Below are positions 43,208 to 52,486 of a stretch of DNA of 64,000 nucleotides, one piece after another. Numbering within the stretch: position 1 is the first letter of the stretch; the number at the start of each line of letters is the position of its first letter. Below the pieces are notes generated by a model, which searched no databases, was not told where the DNA came from, and saw only the letters and a program-made list of their open reading frames with translations. This DNA comes from JBOEGW01 sp050633625 (GTDB lineage Bacteria > Pseudomonadota > Alphaproteobacteria > Rhodobacterales > Rhodobacteraceae): contig JBOEGW010000001.1 in assembly GCA_050633625.1 (NCBI GenBank), positions 124,001 through 188,000 on the forward strand, read 5' to 3'. A program made the translations under genes and the position numbers.

Positions 43208-44731
43208 ATGTTTGCAAATTTCTCAAGACGTACGTTTATTGTTGGCGCGGGGGCTAGTCTTGCGTCCTCTGCGCTGGCGGATGCGCCCGCCCGCTCGCTC
43301 GTGCCCCAAGCCCGACCCGGTGCGCCGCGCGCAGTGGCCGCGCCCGCGATTCAGGTTTCGACTCGCTCAGCCGCCTCGGCGCAGGCGCTCATGCAAAAGG
43401 CGCAACTCTCGGGCAAGGTTGGTTTTGCCGTGGCCGATGCGCGCAGCGGGTTGATTTTGGAGAGCCATAATCTTGCGGCCGCCATGCCCCCGGCCAGTGT
43501 TGCCAAGGCAATTACTGCGCTTTATGGGCTGGATACCCTTGGCTCGGCGCATCAGTTCATCACACAAATCATCGTCACAGGGCCGATTTCTGGCGGCAAG
43601 GTGCAGGGGGATTTGATCCTTGCGGGCACGGGTGATCCGGCGCTGAGCACCGATGGTTTGGCCAGCATGGCAGCGCGTTTAAAGGCATTGGGCGTGACTG
43701 GGGTGACGGGCAAGTTCAAAGTGTATGGGGGGGCGTTGCCGCTCATTCATGCGATTGAGCCGGGCCAACCTGATCATGTGGGCTATAACCCTGCGGTCAG
43801 TGGGCTGAACCTGAATTACAACCGCGTGCATTTTCAGTGGGTGCCGTCCGGGGGCAGCTACAAGGTTGCGATGGACGCGCGGTCAGACAAATATCGCCCC
43901 GCTGTGAGTTCGTCGCGGATGCAGATCGTGAACCGGGACTTGCCAGTTTATGCCTATAAACGCGGGCAAAACATGATCGACGAATGGAGCGTGTCGCGCA
44001 AAGCGCTGGGCGGAAAAGCAGGGAGCCGTTGGTTGCCTGTGCGCCGCCCTGACCTTTATGCGGGCGAGACCTTTCAGGCGCTGGCCTCGGCATATGGGGT
44101 GCGTTTGCCAAAGGTTCAACTCGCGGATCGTTTGCCCCAAGGCACGGCCATTGTCAGCCATGGCAGCAGCGATCTTTCGAGGCTCACGCGTGATATGATG
44201 AAATGGTCGACGAATTTGACTGCTGAGGTGATTGGCCTGACAGCAACGCGCAAACGCGGCCAGAATGCTGGGAGTTTGAAGGCCTCCGCCGGGGCGATGA
44301 GCAATTGGATGCGTCAGGGGCTTGGGGCGCAACAGGCCCGCTTGGTGGATCATTCGGGCCTTTCGGATGCCTCAAAGGTTTCGGCGCAAGATATGGTGAA
44401 AATGCTTGTGAAAATGGGGCCGGGCGGGGTGCTGCACAGCCACATGAAGGCGGTGGCGCCCAAAAATGCGGAAGGCAAAACCAACGCCAATGCAGCGCAT
44501 AAGATCAACGCAAAGACAGGGACATTGAACTTCGTGTCTTCGCTTGCGGGCTATGTGACGACAGGGGACGGGAGCACTTTGGCGTTTTCGATTTTCACCG
44601 CTGATATGCAACAGCGCAGTCGGATCGCGAAGGCGGATCGTGAAAGGCCTCAAGGCGGCAAGGCCTGGGGGGCGCGGTCGCGTTGGCTGCAACATCAGCT
44701 CATCAACCGTTGGGCGGGTTTGTACGGCTAA
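43208..44731 (+). CDS. dacB: D-alanyl-D-alanine carboxypeptidase / PBP4 (DacB), Tat-exported
   Basis: The 507-residue serine peptidase of family S13 begins with a twin-arginine signal, FSRRTFIVGAGASLASSALA. The catalytic S-x-x-K is MPPASVAKAITALYGLDTLG (SVAK). The S-x-N box is MMKWSTNLTAEVIGLTA, and the K-T-G box is INAKTGTLNFVSSLAGYVT. It trims or cross-cleaves peptidoglycan peptides in the periplasm. Tat export would mean that it folds before transport. It lies 125 nt after nadD. Confidence 0.92.
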   Translation: MFANFSRRTFIVGAGASLASSALADAPARSLVPQARPGAPRAVAAPAIQVSTRSAASAQALMQKAQLSGKVGFAVADARSGLILESHNLAAAMPPASVAKAITALYGLDTLGSAHQFITQIIVTGPISGGKVQGDLILAGTGDPALSTDGLASMAARLKALGVTGVTGKFKVYGGALPLIHAIEPGQPDHVGYNPAVSGLNLNYNRVHFQWVPSGGSYKVAMDARSDKYRPAVSSSRMQIVNRDLPVYAYKRGQNMIDEWSVSRKALGGKAGSRWLPVRRPDLYAGETFQALASAYGVRLPKVQLADRLPQGTAIVSHGSSDLSRLTRDMMKWSTNLTAEVIGLTATRKRGQNAGSLKASAGAMSNWMRQGLGAQQARLVDHSGLSDASKVSAQDMVKMLVKMGPGGVLHSHMKAVAPKNAEGKTNANAAHKINAKTGTLNFVSSLAGYVTTGDGSTLAFSIFTADMQQRSRIAKADRERPQGGKAWGARSRWLQHQLINRWAGLYG

Positions 44732-44794
44732 AGGCTGCGGCTTGCGGGGCCAGATCGCGGCGCACAGTCGCCGCCGCCACAGCTCATTATCGCG

Positions 44795-44876
44795 TGGGGG
44801 CGCTGCCCCCACACCTCATTTTTTGCATGGGGGCGCTGCCCCCAAACCCCCGAGGTATTTAGAAACCAAAGAAAGG
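44795..44876 (+). repeat. GC-hairpin / GAGGTATTT intergenic repeat, copy A
   Basis: Two identical 17-nt hairpins, TGGGGGCGCTGCCCCCA (44795-44811 and 44828-44844), are followed by CCCCGAGGTATTTAGAAACC and AAAG. A run of six T follows the first hairpin by nine bases, so it may also terminate dacB. It lies between the convergent dacB and GST genes and belongs to the same family as copies at 53798, 56196 and, weakly, 48658. Confidence 0.8.
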
Positions 44877-44881
44877 CGGGC

Positions 44882-45583
44882 TTATGCGGGCATGGCAGGG
44901 ATATTGGCTGCTTTTTCCGAGGCTGGACGTTTTGAGCAGGCATCATACCAGCGCATGATGTTCGGGCTCTTGTCCAATCCAAGCAGTTCGGTGGCTTCAT
45001 AAAATCCGACGAGGCTACGAATCCAAGGCCAAAGAGCGATGTCCGCGATTGTGTACTCATCGCCCATCACATAGGCGCGCCCCTCAAGGCGGGTTTCAAG
45101 CACGCTGAGCAAACGTAGGCTTTCGTCGCGATAGCGTTCAAAGGGGCGTTTGTCTTCATAGGCGGCACCGGCGAATTTGTGAAAGAAGCCGAGTTGGCCA
45201 AACATCGGCCCGACTCCGCCCATTTGCCACATCAGCCATTGCAGCGTCTCGTATTTTTCAGCTGGATCTTTGGACAGGAATTTTCCCGTTTTTTCCGCAA
45301 GATAGATCAAGATCGCGCCGGATTCCCACAACGGCAGCGGCGCGCCATTTGGCCCGTTTGGATCAATTATCGCAGGAATTTTATTGTTGGGATTGAGCGA
45401 CAGGAATTCGGGGCTCATCTGATCGTTGGTGCCAAAACTCACCAAATGCGCCTCATAGGGCAGGCCGCATTCTTCCAACATCGCGGAGGCTTTGACGCCA
45501 TTTGGCGTGGGCAGCGAATAGAGTTGGATGATGGAAGGGTCTTTGGCAGGCCATTTCTGGGTGATCTCGAAGTCGTTCAGCAT
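44882..45583 (-). CDS. Glutathione S-transferase, YfcG/YghU-like
   Basis: The 233-residue protein has a thioredoxin-like N-terminal domain (IQLYSLPTPNGVKASAMLEE, then NPNNKIPAIIDPNGPNG and LPLWESGAILIYLAEKTGKF) and an all-helical C-terminal domain (YVMGDEYTIADIALWPWIRS). The NPNNKIPA and ES elements contact glutathione. This group resembles the disulfide-bond oxidoreductase-type GSTs. It is cytosolic. It is convergent with dacB and 29 nt downstream of the TerB-like gene's stop. Confidence 0.9.
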   Translation of the reverse strand: MLNDFEITQKWPAKDPSIIQLYSLPTPNGVKASAMLEECGLPYEAHLVSFGTNDQMSPEFLSLNPNNKIPAIIDPNGPNGAPLPLWESGAILIYLAEKTGKFLSKDPAEKYETLQWLMWQMGGVGPMFGQLGFFHKFAGAAYEDKRPFERYRDESLRLLSVLETRLEGRAYVMGDEYTIADIALWPWIRSLVGFYEATELLGLDKSPNIMRWYDACSKRPASEKAANIPAMPA

Positions 45584-45612
45584 GGGTATCCCTTTCAGCG
45601 CAAGAGGCCGGA

Positions 45613-46044
45613 TCAGTCAGCTTTGAGTGTCATATGGCGCGCGCGCGCCCCGCGTTCAATGGCGGCGGCATGCAAACGATCAATCGCCAACTCATAGCGT
45701 ATTTCTTCGAGGATGCGCAGTTCGGTTTCGAGCAATTGCCCATCCGCCGCCGCCACATCGCACGCCAGCGCATAGGCCGTCTCCCAGAGATATTCGGGCA
45801 GGTTTTCGCGCACCAAGCCAAACAACGCATCCAAGCCATCTTCTTGGTCAAACAAGTCAAAGACAACTTGGCTCACGGTTTTGACCCGATCCGCGTCATA
45901 GCTGGCAAAAACCGGCAGGTGATTCACTGTGGTTTCAATCCGCAAAAGCTCAGAGGTGCGTACCTGACCGTCAGACACGGACACGGCGATCATCACGGCG
46001 ATCAAACTGTCTTGGGGGGTAAGCGCGTGGGGTAGGTCGGGCAC
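45613..46044 (-). CDS. TerB-like (tellurite resistance family) protein
   Basis: The 143-residue protein starts at a GTG at 46044 placed 5 nt after AGGAGG; the frame upstream of it lacks family sequence. It contains DSLIAVMIAVSVSDGQVRTS and ACDVAAADGQLLETELRILE, two acidic-helix motifs of the TerB fold that bind metal. The whole protein is helical and acidic. No other ter genes are near, so a link with tellurite is doubtful; general stress or membrane-associated roles are proposed for the family. Confidence 0.82.
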   Translation of the reverse strand: MPDLPHALTPQDSLIAVMIAVSVSDGQVRTSELLRIETTVNHLPVFASYDADRVKTVSQVVFDLFDQEDGLDALFGLVRENLPEYLWETAYALACDVAAADGQLLETELRILEEIRYELAIDRLHAAAIERGARARHMTLKAD

Positions 46045-46161
46045 GGGGGCCTCCTGATTATAAGGTTTGTTGCGATGCAGAATATTGACCCAACGCCCCC
46101 TCTTCAATAGGAAGCGGGTCTTGTGCGCAAGTTTGCTGCGCTTATTCAAAGAGAGAACACC

Positions 46162-47745
46162 ATGTCCAACCTGCGTGACACCGCGATGACGTCAAAAGCC
46201 TGGCCGTTTGAAGAAGCGCGCCGTTTGCTCAAACGTTTTGAGAAGGCTGCGCCGGAAAAGGGATATGTCCTCTTTGAAACGGGGTACGGGCCATCGGGAT
46301 TACCACATATTGGCACGTTTGGCGAGGTCGCGCGCACAACAATGGTGCGCCATGCTTTTGAAATCCTGAGTGATATTCCGACGCGGATGATTTGCTTTTC
46401 CGACGATATGGACGGGATGCGCAAGGTGCCTGACAATGTGCCAAACCAAGAGTTGCTGCATGAGAACCTGCAACGTCCCTTGACCACGGTTCCCGATCCA
46501 TTTGGCGAATATGAGAGCTTTGGCGCGCATAACAACGCGATGTTGCGCCGCTTCTTGGACACCTTCGGGTTTGAATACGAGTTCATTTCTGCGACGGAGT
46601 TTTACAAGTCTGGCCAGTTTGATGAGGTCTTGTTGCGCGCGGCGCAGCGATATGACGTGGTCATGAAAATCATGTTGAAATCCCTGCGAGAAGAGCGCGC
46701 GGCGACCTATTCGATTTTCCTACCGATCCACCCCGAAACCGGCCGCGTGCTTTATGTGCCAATGAAGGCCGTTAATGGCGAAGCCGGAACGGTGACCTTT
46801 GACGACGAGGAGGGGCGGGAATGGACGTTGCCGGTGACAGGCGGCAATGTGAAATTGCAGTGGAAACCGGATTTCGGCGCGCGGTGGTCGGCCTTGGATG
46901 TGGATTTTGAGATGTTTGGCAAGGACCACTCGTCCAATGCGAAAATCTACGGCGCGATTTGCAACGCCTTGGGCGGAAATGCCCCGGTGAACTACGTGTA
47001 TGAGCTGTTTTTGGACGACAAAGGCGAGAAGATTTCCAAGTCCAAAGGCAATGGTTTGACGATTGATGAATGGCTGACCTATGCACCGGCGGAAAGCCTT
47101 GCGTACTTCATGTATCAAAAGCCGAAGACCGCGAAACGGATGTTTTTTGATGTGATCCCGCGTGCGATGGATGAATATCATCAACAATTGGCGGCCTACC
47201 CAAAACAAACGCCAGAACAACAGCTTGCGAACCCGGTTTACCACATTCACGCGGGTGACGTGCCGGTGAGCAATATGGTTGTGAGCTATTCGATGTTGCT
47301 GAATTTGGCTTCGGTGGCCAGTGCGCAGGACAAGGACGTGTTGTGGGGGTTCATCCGCAATTATGCGCCGGATGCCAGCGCTGAGACGCACCCCGATTTG
47401 GATGCGGCCGCGGGATTTGCTGTGAAATATTATGAGGATTTTGTGGCCCCGCAAAAGTCCTACCGCGCGCCGAGCGATCTGGAACGCGAAGCCTTGATGG
47501 ATTTGCGGGAGCGATTGGCCACCTATGACGGGGATTTGACGGGCGAGGCGCTGCAAAGCGAGGTTTTCGCTTGCGGGCGCGACAGGTTCGAGCCGATGCG
47601 CGATTGGTTTAAGGCGCTGTATCAGGTATTGCTTGGGGCCGATCAAGGCCCTCGGTTTGGGTCGTTTGTGGCGCTTTATGGTGTGACAGAAACCGTGGCC
47701 CTGATCGACAAAGCCCTGGCGGACGAGCTGATCGCGCAAAAATGA
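46162..47745 (+). CDS. lysS: Lysyl-tRNA synthetase, class I
   Basis: The 527-residue synthetase starts at 46162 after AAAGAGAG. Class I signatures are GPSGLPHIGTFGEVARTTMV (HIGH-like) and LDDKGEKISKSKGNGLTIDE (KMSKS-like). FSDDMDGMRKVPDNVP and FEMFGKDHSSNAKIYG are typical of the class I enzyme found in archaea and many alphaproteobacteria. It charges tRNA-Lys. It is divergent from the TerB-like gene. Confidence 0.95.
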   Translation: MSNLRDTAMTSKAWPFEEARRLLKRFEKAAPEKGYVLFETGYGPSGLPHIGTFGEVARTTMVRHAFEILSDIPTRMICFSDDMDGMRKVPDNVPNQELLHENLQRPLTTVPDPFGEYESFGAHNNAMLRRFLDTFGFEYEFISATEFYKSGQFDEVLLRAAQRYDVVMKIMLKSLREERAATYSIFLPIHPETGRVLYVPMKAVNGEAGTVTFDDEEGREWTLPVTGGNVKLQWKPDFGARWSALDVDFEMFGKDHSSNAKIYGAICNALGGNAPVNYVYELFLDDKGEKISKSKGNGLTIDEWLTYAPAESLAYFMYQKPKTAKRMFFDVIPRAMDEYHQQLAAYPKQTPEQQLANPVYHIHAGDVPVSNMVVSYSMLLNLASVASAQDKDVLWGFIRNYAPDASAETHPDLDAAAGFAVKYYEDFVAPQKSYRAPSDLEREALMDLRERLATYDGDLTGEALQSEVFACGRDRFEPMRDWFKALYQVLLGADQGPRFGSFVALYGVTETVALIDKALADELIAQK

Positions 47746-47809
47746 AGTGAAATGTGATCCGATCCTCCTTGTCACGGCGTAACAAAGCCACAGCAAGGAG
47801 GAATTGGAC

Positions 47810-48220
47810 ATGAAACAAGTGATTTTGATCTGTGCAATGGTGGTGGCGATTGCCTTCCCGATGCAGGCGCAAGACGGTAAGCACGCGGGCATTCGCGCCG
47901 CGATTTCCAGTCAGATCGACGCTTTTCGCGCGGGCGACGCAGACACAGCTTTCAGCTTTGCATCGCCGAATATTCAGCAGGTTTTTCGCTCGCCAGACGT
48001 GTTTGGCCATATGGTCGAACAGGGCTATCCAATGGTCTGGGCCTCCACGGGGCTGGCGTTCTTGGACCTCCATGTGGATGACGGGCAAACCTGGCAAAAA
48101 GTGCAGCTGCGCGACGGCGATGGGCGGCTTCATGTGATTGATTACAAGATGATTGAACACGAAGGTGCTTGGCGCATCGACGGCGTTATGTTTTTGCGCA
48201 GCGCCGGGCAAGAAGTCTAA
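47810..48220 (+). CDS. DUF4864-type exported protein
   Basis: The 136-residue protein starts at the ATG at 47810, 8 nt after AAGGAGG. A Sec signal peptide (KQVILICAMVVAIAFPMQAQ) is followed by an alpha-beta domain: ISSQIDAFRAGDADTAFSFA, then NIQQVFRSPDVFGHMVEQGY and a C-terminal VIDYKMIEHEGAWRIDGVMF. The fold looks like the NTF2/SnoaL-like DUF4864 group. It is predicted to be periplasmic. Function unknown. Confidence 0.8.
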   Translation: MKQVILICAMVVAIAFPMQAQDGKHAGIRAAISSQIDAFRAGDADTAFSFASPNIQQVFRSPDVFGHMVEQGYPMVWASTGLAFLDLHVDDGQTWQKVQLRDGDGRLHVIDYKMIEHEGAWRIDGVMFLRSAGQEV

Positions 48221-48301
48221 GGTTTGAGCCAAATACCCCCAGATTTTGGCTTGGTTAACACCAGACCAGCCTATATGTTGTGTGCGACTTAGGGGTGAGC
48301 T

Positions 48302-48652
48302 GTGTTTGAGAGCCATTTTATAGCGATGATTTGTGCTGTGATGTTTGCAGGGGAGGCCGAGGTCACCCATGCCTATCAGGTCGGATATGATCTGCACCGC
48401 ATTCGCACCGATTGTGAAACCAGCGAGACGGTGATTGAGGTGGGCCGTGACGTGCGATCCTCCCTTGATAGCCTGCAACAAGTGCTGTTCGCCGCTGAAG
48501 TGACGGGCAAAACGCCCTTGCTGGTCATTGTGGACACAGACGGGCGCATCGGCGCCTATGAACACCGAATTCGGGTGGCGGCTGAACGGGTCGGGGTGAC
48601 ATTTCAACTGTTACATCAAAAAGACATCATCGCCGCACAGTTGCGCAGCTAG
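48302..48652 (+). CDS. Small hypothetical protein with GTG start
   Basis: The 116-residue protein has a GTG start at 48302 preceded by AGGGGTGA. The N-terminus (FESHFIAMICAVMFAGEAEV) could be a short signal peptide or membrane anchor. The rest is alpha-beta, for example VTGKTPLLVIVDTDGRIGAY, and ends FQLLHQKDIIAAQLRS. I do not recognise the family. The clear ribosome site and normal codon use suggest a real gene. Confidence 0.6.
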   Translation: MFESHFIAMICAVMFAGEAEVTHAYQVGYDLHRIRTDCETSETVIEVGRDVRSSLDSLQQVLFAAEVTGKTPLLVIVDTDGRIGAYEHRIRVAAERVGVTFQLLHQKDIIAAQLRS

Positions 48653-48955
48653 CGCCCGCTCCCCCTTTCCTCGTTTTCTAAATACCTAATTCGACGCCCG
48701 CCAAATCCGGTGGCCTTGCTCAATGCGAGGACGCAGCCAAAAGGCCGCCGTGAGCCGCGCTCACGGCCCCCGCTCGCCGCAGGCGAACATTCCCGGCGTA
48801 CGGTCGTCTTAACCTGCGTTAACCTCCTCTTGTTACCCCTTTGCTCATCGCCGGGATCACGCCCGGCACCCCGCGAGGCCGCATGACACTGCCCGGCTGT
48901 TTGTCATGTTTTGGACCCGGGTTTTTCGCAGTTTGACGACCTGAAAGGGACCTAT
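48653..48955. other. 303-bp intergenic region with repeat remnant and hairpin
   Basis: No convincing gene is seen. It holds a minus-strand remnant of the GAGGTATTT repeat family (48658-48694), a perfect hairpin GCCGTGAG-ccgcg-CTCACGGC (48747-48767), a GC-rich stretch, and the 5' region of the beta-helix gene with its ribosome site GAAAGGG. The hairpin has no T-run. The promoter of the beta-helix gene should lie in the right half. Confidence 0.6.
48658..48694 (-). repeat. Degenerate copy D of the GAGGTATTT intergenic repeat
   Basis: Read on the minus strand the segment gives TTAGGTATTTAGAAAACGAG followed by GAAAGGGGG. This matches the right-hand part of copy A (GAGGTATTTAGAAACCAAAG) with several changes. 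The hairpin part has been lost or altered. It lies just after the 116-residue gene. Confidence 0.5.
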
Positions 48956-51247
48956 ATGAACATCTCAATTACCGAAGGCCTGGACCTTTTGCCGCCCCCC
49001 TTCGCAGATGGTTTGGACGTGTGGTCCAGTGAAAACGGCACCCCCGGTTCGGCCACATATGACGGTGCGGCGAATGCGGCATTTGTGCCATCGGACGCGG
49101 ATTTTGGTGGCTGTTTGGAGCTGCTCAAAACGCAATCCATTCAAAAGTTGCGCTGGACGGGGCAGACACCGATTTTGCCGGGTGCTTATTTGCGCATCAA
49201 GGCCCGCGTCAAAGCGATGTCGGGCGTTTTCCCTGACGTGCGCATCGCCGCCTATGCGGCCAATAGCAGCGGTGGCCATCTGTCCGCTTTGCCCCAGGCT
49301 GGCCCGGCGACCACCTTGGAAACCTACGGCGATATTGTCGAGATCACCGCCATTGTCGGATCGGGCAATCGCCCCGGTGTCGATATGGTTTGGGGCAACG
49401 AGGCGGTTTACGGGCATTTTGGCCTCGATCTTGTCGGCGCATCCGGGGGCGTGATCCGGGTGGATGACATCATCATCGAGGACATCACCTCAGCCTTTTT
49501 GCGCGACATGATGGACATTGTTGACGTGCGTGATTTTGGCGCTTTGGGGAATGGCACCACGGATGACCGCGATGCATTCGCGGCGGCAGATCAGGCCGCT
49601 GATGGCCGCACGGTTGTCATTCCCGATGGCACGTTCTTGCTGAATTCTTCGCTGACGTTGACCAACAAAGTCCGCTTTGAAGGCACAGTGACCATGCCCG
49701 CCGCCGCACGGCTTATCTTGATACGCAATTTCGATTTGCCAACCTACATTGACGCCTTTGGTGACGAGGTCTTGGCGTTCAAGAAGGGATTCCAAGCGCT
49801 TATGAACTTCGCGGACCATGATGGGTTCGACATGGGGGGGCGGCGCGTTGAGGTCTCTGAGCCGATTGACATGCAAGAGGCGCTGAACGATGCGGACTAT
49901 TTCTTGATCCGCCGCGTCATTCGCAACGGCCAGTTTTATGTGCAAAACAGTTCGGCGTGGGATCCGGACCAGGTGACAGCTCAAGGCACCTATACCGCCA
50001 GCAACCCATTTGTTTTGAGCGGCTTGAGCAATGCCTCGCAAATCCAGCCCGGTAGCCATGTGACGGGGAATGGGGTTGGGCGCGAGGTCTACGTGAAAGA
50101 GGTTAATGTCTCGGCCGGCTCGCTCACCTTGAGCCAGCCCCTTTATGATCCGGGCACCACACAGAGCTATACCTTCACCCGCTATAAATATGTTCTCGAT
50201 TTCATGGGGTTCGAAAGCCTGCGCCGTCTGACGTTTTCGGACGTTGAGTTCCAGATGAACGGCTTTGCCTCTGGCGTGCTCTTGGCAAAAGAGGGTGAAA
50301 ACATGCAGTTTAAAGACTGCTTTTTCATGAAGCCCTTGCACCGCGGGATTACGTCAGCCGGGCGCGCCTGTCAGGATCTTCACGTCGATAGATGCCAGTT
50401 TATTTCCAATGAACAAGGGCTTGCGGCAACGGACCGGGTGTCGCTTGGTTTCAACGTCAATGCCAATGATGCCAAAATTCGCGACAGCCGATTTCAGCGC
50501 TTGGGCACCTCCATTGTGGTGTCGGGCACCGGACATATGTTCACCGGAAATCACGTCTTTCAAGGCGATGATTTGAACGATGCGCCGCGCACGCCGGGGA
50601 TCATTATAGCCAATAAGCCAACGGCCAGCTTTATCACAGGTAATTACATCGATAATTGCGCGATCGAATGGACCAATGAGTATGATCCGACCCCCGATTA
50701 CAACGGCGAGTTTGGCTTTGGCGGGCTGACAATCACCGGCAATATCTTCTATTGCTCGGACGCGGCCCCATGGTTCACCTTCATTCGCGTGAAACCCTAC
50801 GGTGCGAACCACTTTATTTCGGGCTTTCATGTCAACCAGAACACATTCTACGCGAATTCCGGCAACCTGGACCGCGTTGAAAGTTTTGACTCAAACCTAG
50901 GGGCAGCGGACTACTGGCGTTTTCGCAATATCACCTTTGAACGCAATAACTTTAACGGCATTTCCCAGCGCACCATCAGCCCGGTCAGCCTAGAGTTTTC
51001 GCAAAACTCAAACGCGGGAACATGGACGTTGGATGTCAGTGAGTATCTGCCGTTTTCGGGCAATGCGCGCACTGTCACGGCCATTGTGACTGAGGGTGAA
51101 ATCCTGAATGGGTCCAACAACCGCGTGGAGGCGATGCCCTACGCCAAGGTCAATCAAGGCGCCAACAACGATATGGTGCAACTGGTCTGGCCAGAAGCCT
51201 GTCGCGGCACTGTCCATGTGACTGCGCGCGTTGATAAGCCGATCTAG
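48956..51247 (+). CDS. Large right-handed beta-helix (pectate lyase-like) protein without signal peptide
   Basis: The 763-residue protein starts at 48956 after GAAAGGG. The N-terminal domain (1-180) begins ISITEGLDLLPPPFADGLDV and is followed by VDVRDFGALGNGTTDDRDAF (about 190-210), the hallmark that opens pectate-lyase/GH55-type beta-helices. Many N/G-rich coils follow, such as ITGNIFYCSD and FHVNQNTFYANSGNL. The C-terminal domain is beta-rich (TWTLDVSEYLPFSGNARTVT). There is no signal peptide, so it would be released by lysis or carried on a particle. Phage tailspikes have this layout. A head-spike protein of a Rhodobacterales gene transfer agent is one possibility (spike genes are unlinked in R. 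capsulatus); this is inference. Confidence 0.8.
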   Translation: MNISITEGLDLLPPPFADGLDVWSSENGTPGSATYDGAANAAFVPSDADFGGCLELLKTQSIQKLRWTGQTPILPGAYLRIKARVKAMSGVFPDVRIAAYAANSSGGHLSALPQAGPATTLETYGDIVEITAIVGSGNRPGVDMVWGNEAVYGHFGLDLVGASGGVIRVDDIIIEDITSAFLRDMMDIVDVRDFGALGNGTTDDRDAFAAADQAADGRTVVIPDGTFLLNSSLTLTNKVRFEGTVTMPAAARLILIRNFDLPTYIDAFGDEVLAFKKGFQALMNFADHDGFDMGGRRVEVSEPIDMQEALNDADYFLIRRVIRNGQFYVQNSSAWDPDQVTAQGTYTASNPFVLSGLSNASQIQPGSHVTGNGVGREVYVKEVNVSAGSLTLSQPLYDPGTTQSYTFTRYKYVLDFMGFESLRRLTFSDVEFQMNGFASGVLLAKEGENMQFKDCFFMKPLHRGITSAGRACQDLHVDRCQFISNEQGLAATDRVSLGFNVNANDAKIRDSRFQRLGTSIVVSGTGHMFTGNHVFQGDDLNDAPRTPGIIIANKPTASFITGNYIDNCAIEWTNEYDPTPDYNGEFGFGGLTITGNIFYCSDAAPWFTFIRVKPYGANHFISGFHVNQNTFYANSGNLDRVESFDSNLGAADYWRFRNITFERNNFNGISQRTISPVSLEFSQNSNAGTWTLDVSEYLPFSGNARTVTAIVTEGEILNGSNNRVEAMPYAKVNQGANNDMVQLVWPEACRGTVHVTARVDKPI

Positions 51248-51373
51248 GCAGCGCCCTTTTCCTGTATGTTTTGCCCGCTCCGGTTTGCGCTGGGGCGGGC
51301 TTCTTTGATGCGTATCAAGGACGCGTGGCCTGCGGGGCGCTATGATCCAGAGCGAACCTCAAGGAGACAGCGC

Positions 51374-52381
51374 ATGGTCACGAAAGCCCCTCACGACAGC
51401 AAGCAACCCGTATCTGCAAAAGCCACGCTCGCCGCGCCGAATGGGGCGGATCAAGCGGCGCTTCGGGCACAAGCGAAGGCCAAGGTGGACCAAATCCCCG
51501 CTGAGACCCTGCATCAGGGTGGGTTTCCGAGCGTGACGGCGGATCTCATCCGCGAAACTTTTGAGAATGGCAGCTACCCCTATGAAGGCAAGATGGACCG
51601 AAGGGATTATGAGCGTGAAAAAGCGCGCCTTCAGGCGGAATTGTTAAAGGTCCAAAAATGGGTTGGCGAGACAGGGCAAAAATTTGTGCTGTTGTTTGAG
51701 GGGCGGGATGCTGCCGGGAAGGGGGGCACGATCAAGCGGTTCATGGAGCATCTGAACCCGCGTGAAGCCCGACTTGTTGCGTTGAACAAGCCCACTGATC
51801 GAGAACGCGGACAGTGGTTCTTTCAGCGCTATGTCGAACATTTGCCCACGCGCGGCGAAATGGTGTTTTATGATCGTTCTTGGTACAATCGGGCCGGGGT
51901 TGAGCGGGTCATGGGCTTTTGTAAACCCAACGAATACTTGGAATTCATGCGCCAAACCCCGGAATTCGAGCGGATGCTGACACGCAGCCACCTGCGCCTT
52001 TATAAATACTGGTTTTCCGTCACCCGAGAAGAACAAAAACGCCGCTTTGAGGCGCGCGCCAAAGACCCGCTGAAACAGTGGAAACTCAGCCCGATTGACA
52101 AGGCGTCGCTTGGCAAATGGGCGGATTACACAGAAGCCAAAGAAGCGATGTTCTTCTATACGGATACAGCAGATGCGCCTTGGACAATCGTGAAATCCAA
52201 CGACAAAAAACGCGCGCGCCTTGAAACAATGCGTCACTTTTTGTGGACCTTGGATTACCCGGATAAGGATCACAGCGTTGTCACGGCGCCAGATCCGCTC
52301 ATTGTGGGCCATGCAAGTCAAGTGATCCAAGGCGCGGATCATATTCTCGGGGCGAGCTTGCACCCCGAACAGCGGCGTTAA
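51374..52381 (+). CDS. ppk2: Polyphosphate kinase 2 (PPK2)
   Basis: The 335-residue enzyme starts at 51374 after AAGGAG. It uses polyphosphate to phosphorylate nucleotides. Walker A is FEGRDAAGKGGTIKRFMEHL, Walker B is EMVFYDRSWYNRAGVERVMG, and the lid region has FSVTREEQKRRFEARAKDP. The C-terminal PWTIVKSNDKKRARLETMRH is also conserved. The N-terminal 50 residues are low-complexity and alanine-rich. It fits the one-domain class acting on ADP or GDP. Confidence 0.93.
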   Translation: MVTKAPHDSKQPVSAKATLAAPNGADQAALRAQAKAKVDQIPAETLHQGGFPSVTADLIRETFENGSYPYEGKMDRRDYEREKARLQAELLKVQKWVGETGQKFVLLFEGRDAAGKGGTIKRFMEHLNPREARLVALNKPTDRERGQWFFQRYVEHLPTRGEMVFYDRSWYNRAGVERVMGFCKPNEYLEFMRQTPEFERMLTRSHLRLYKYWFSVTREEQKRRFEARAKDPLKQWKLSPIDKASLGKWADYTEAKEAMFFYTDTADAPWTIVKSNDKKRARLETMRHFLWTLDYPDKDHSVVTAPDPLIVGHASQVIQGADHILGASLHPEQRR

Positions 52382-52486
52382 CCTCAATCGGCAAGCCCTC
52401 GCCACTGTCAAAACAACGGGAGTCACAACGCTTGGCACACAGGCCTCGCCCGCTTAGGGTGGGGCCAATTCATTGTGGAGGGCAGC

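Noticed and set aside
46720..47892. 390-codon open frame on the minus strand
   Set aside because: It is antisense to lysS, has no ribosome site, and its product is rich in His, Arg and Ile as expected of an antisense frame.
47609..48607. 332-codon open frame on the minus strand
   Set aside because: It spans the lysS end and the antisense of two plausible plus-strand genes, one with a clear signal peptide and ribosome site.
48747..48767. Perfect GCCGTGAG/CTCACGGC hairpin considered as a terminator
   Set aside because: No T-run follows on either strand; it is kept only as part of the intergenic description.
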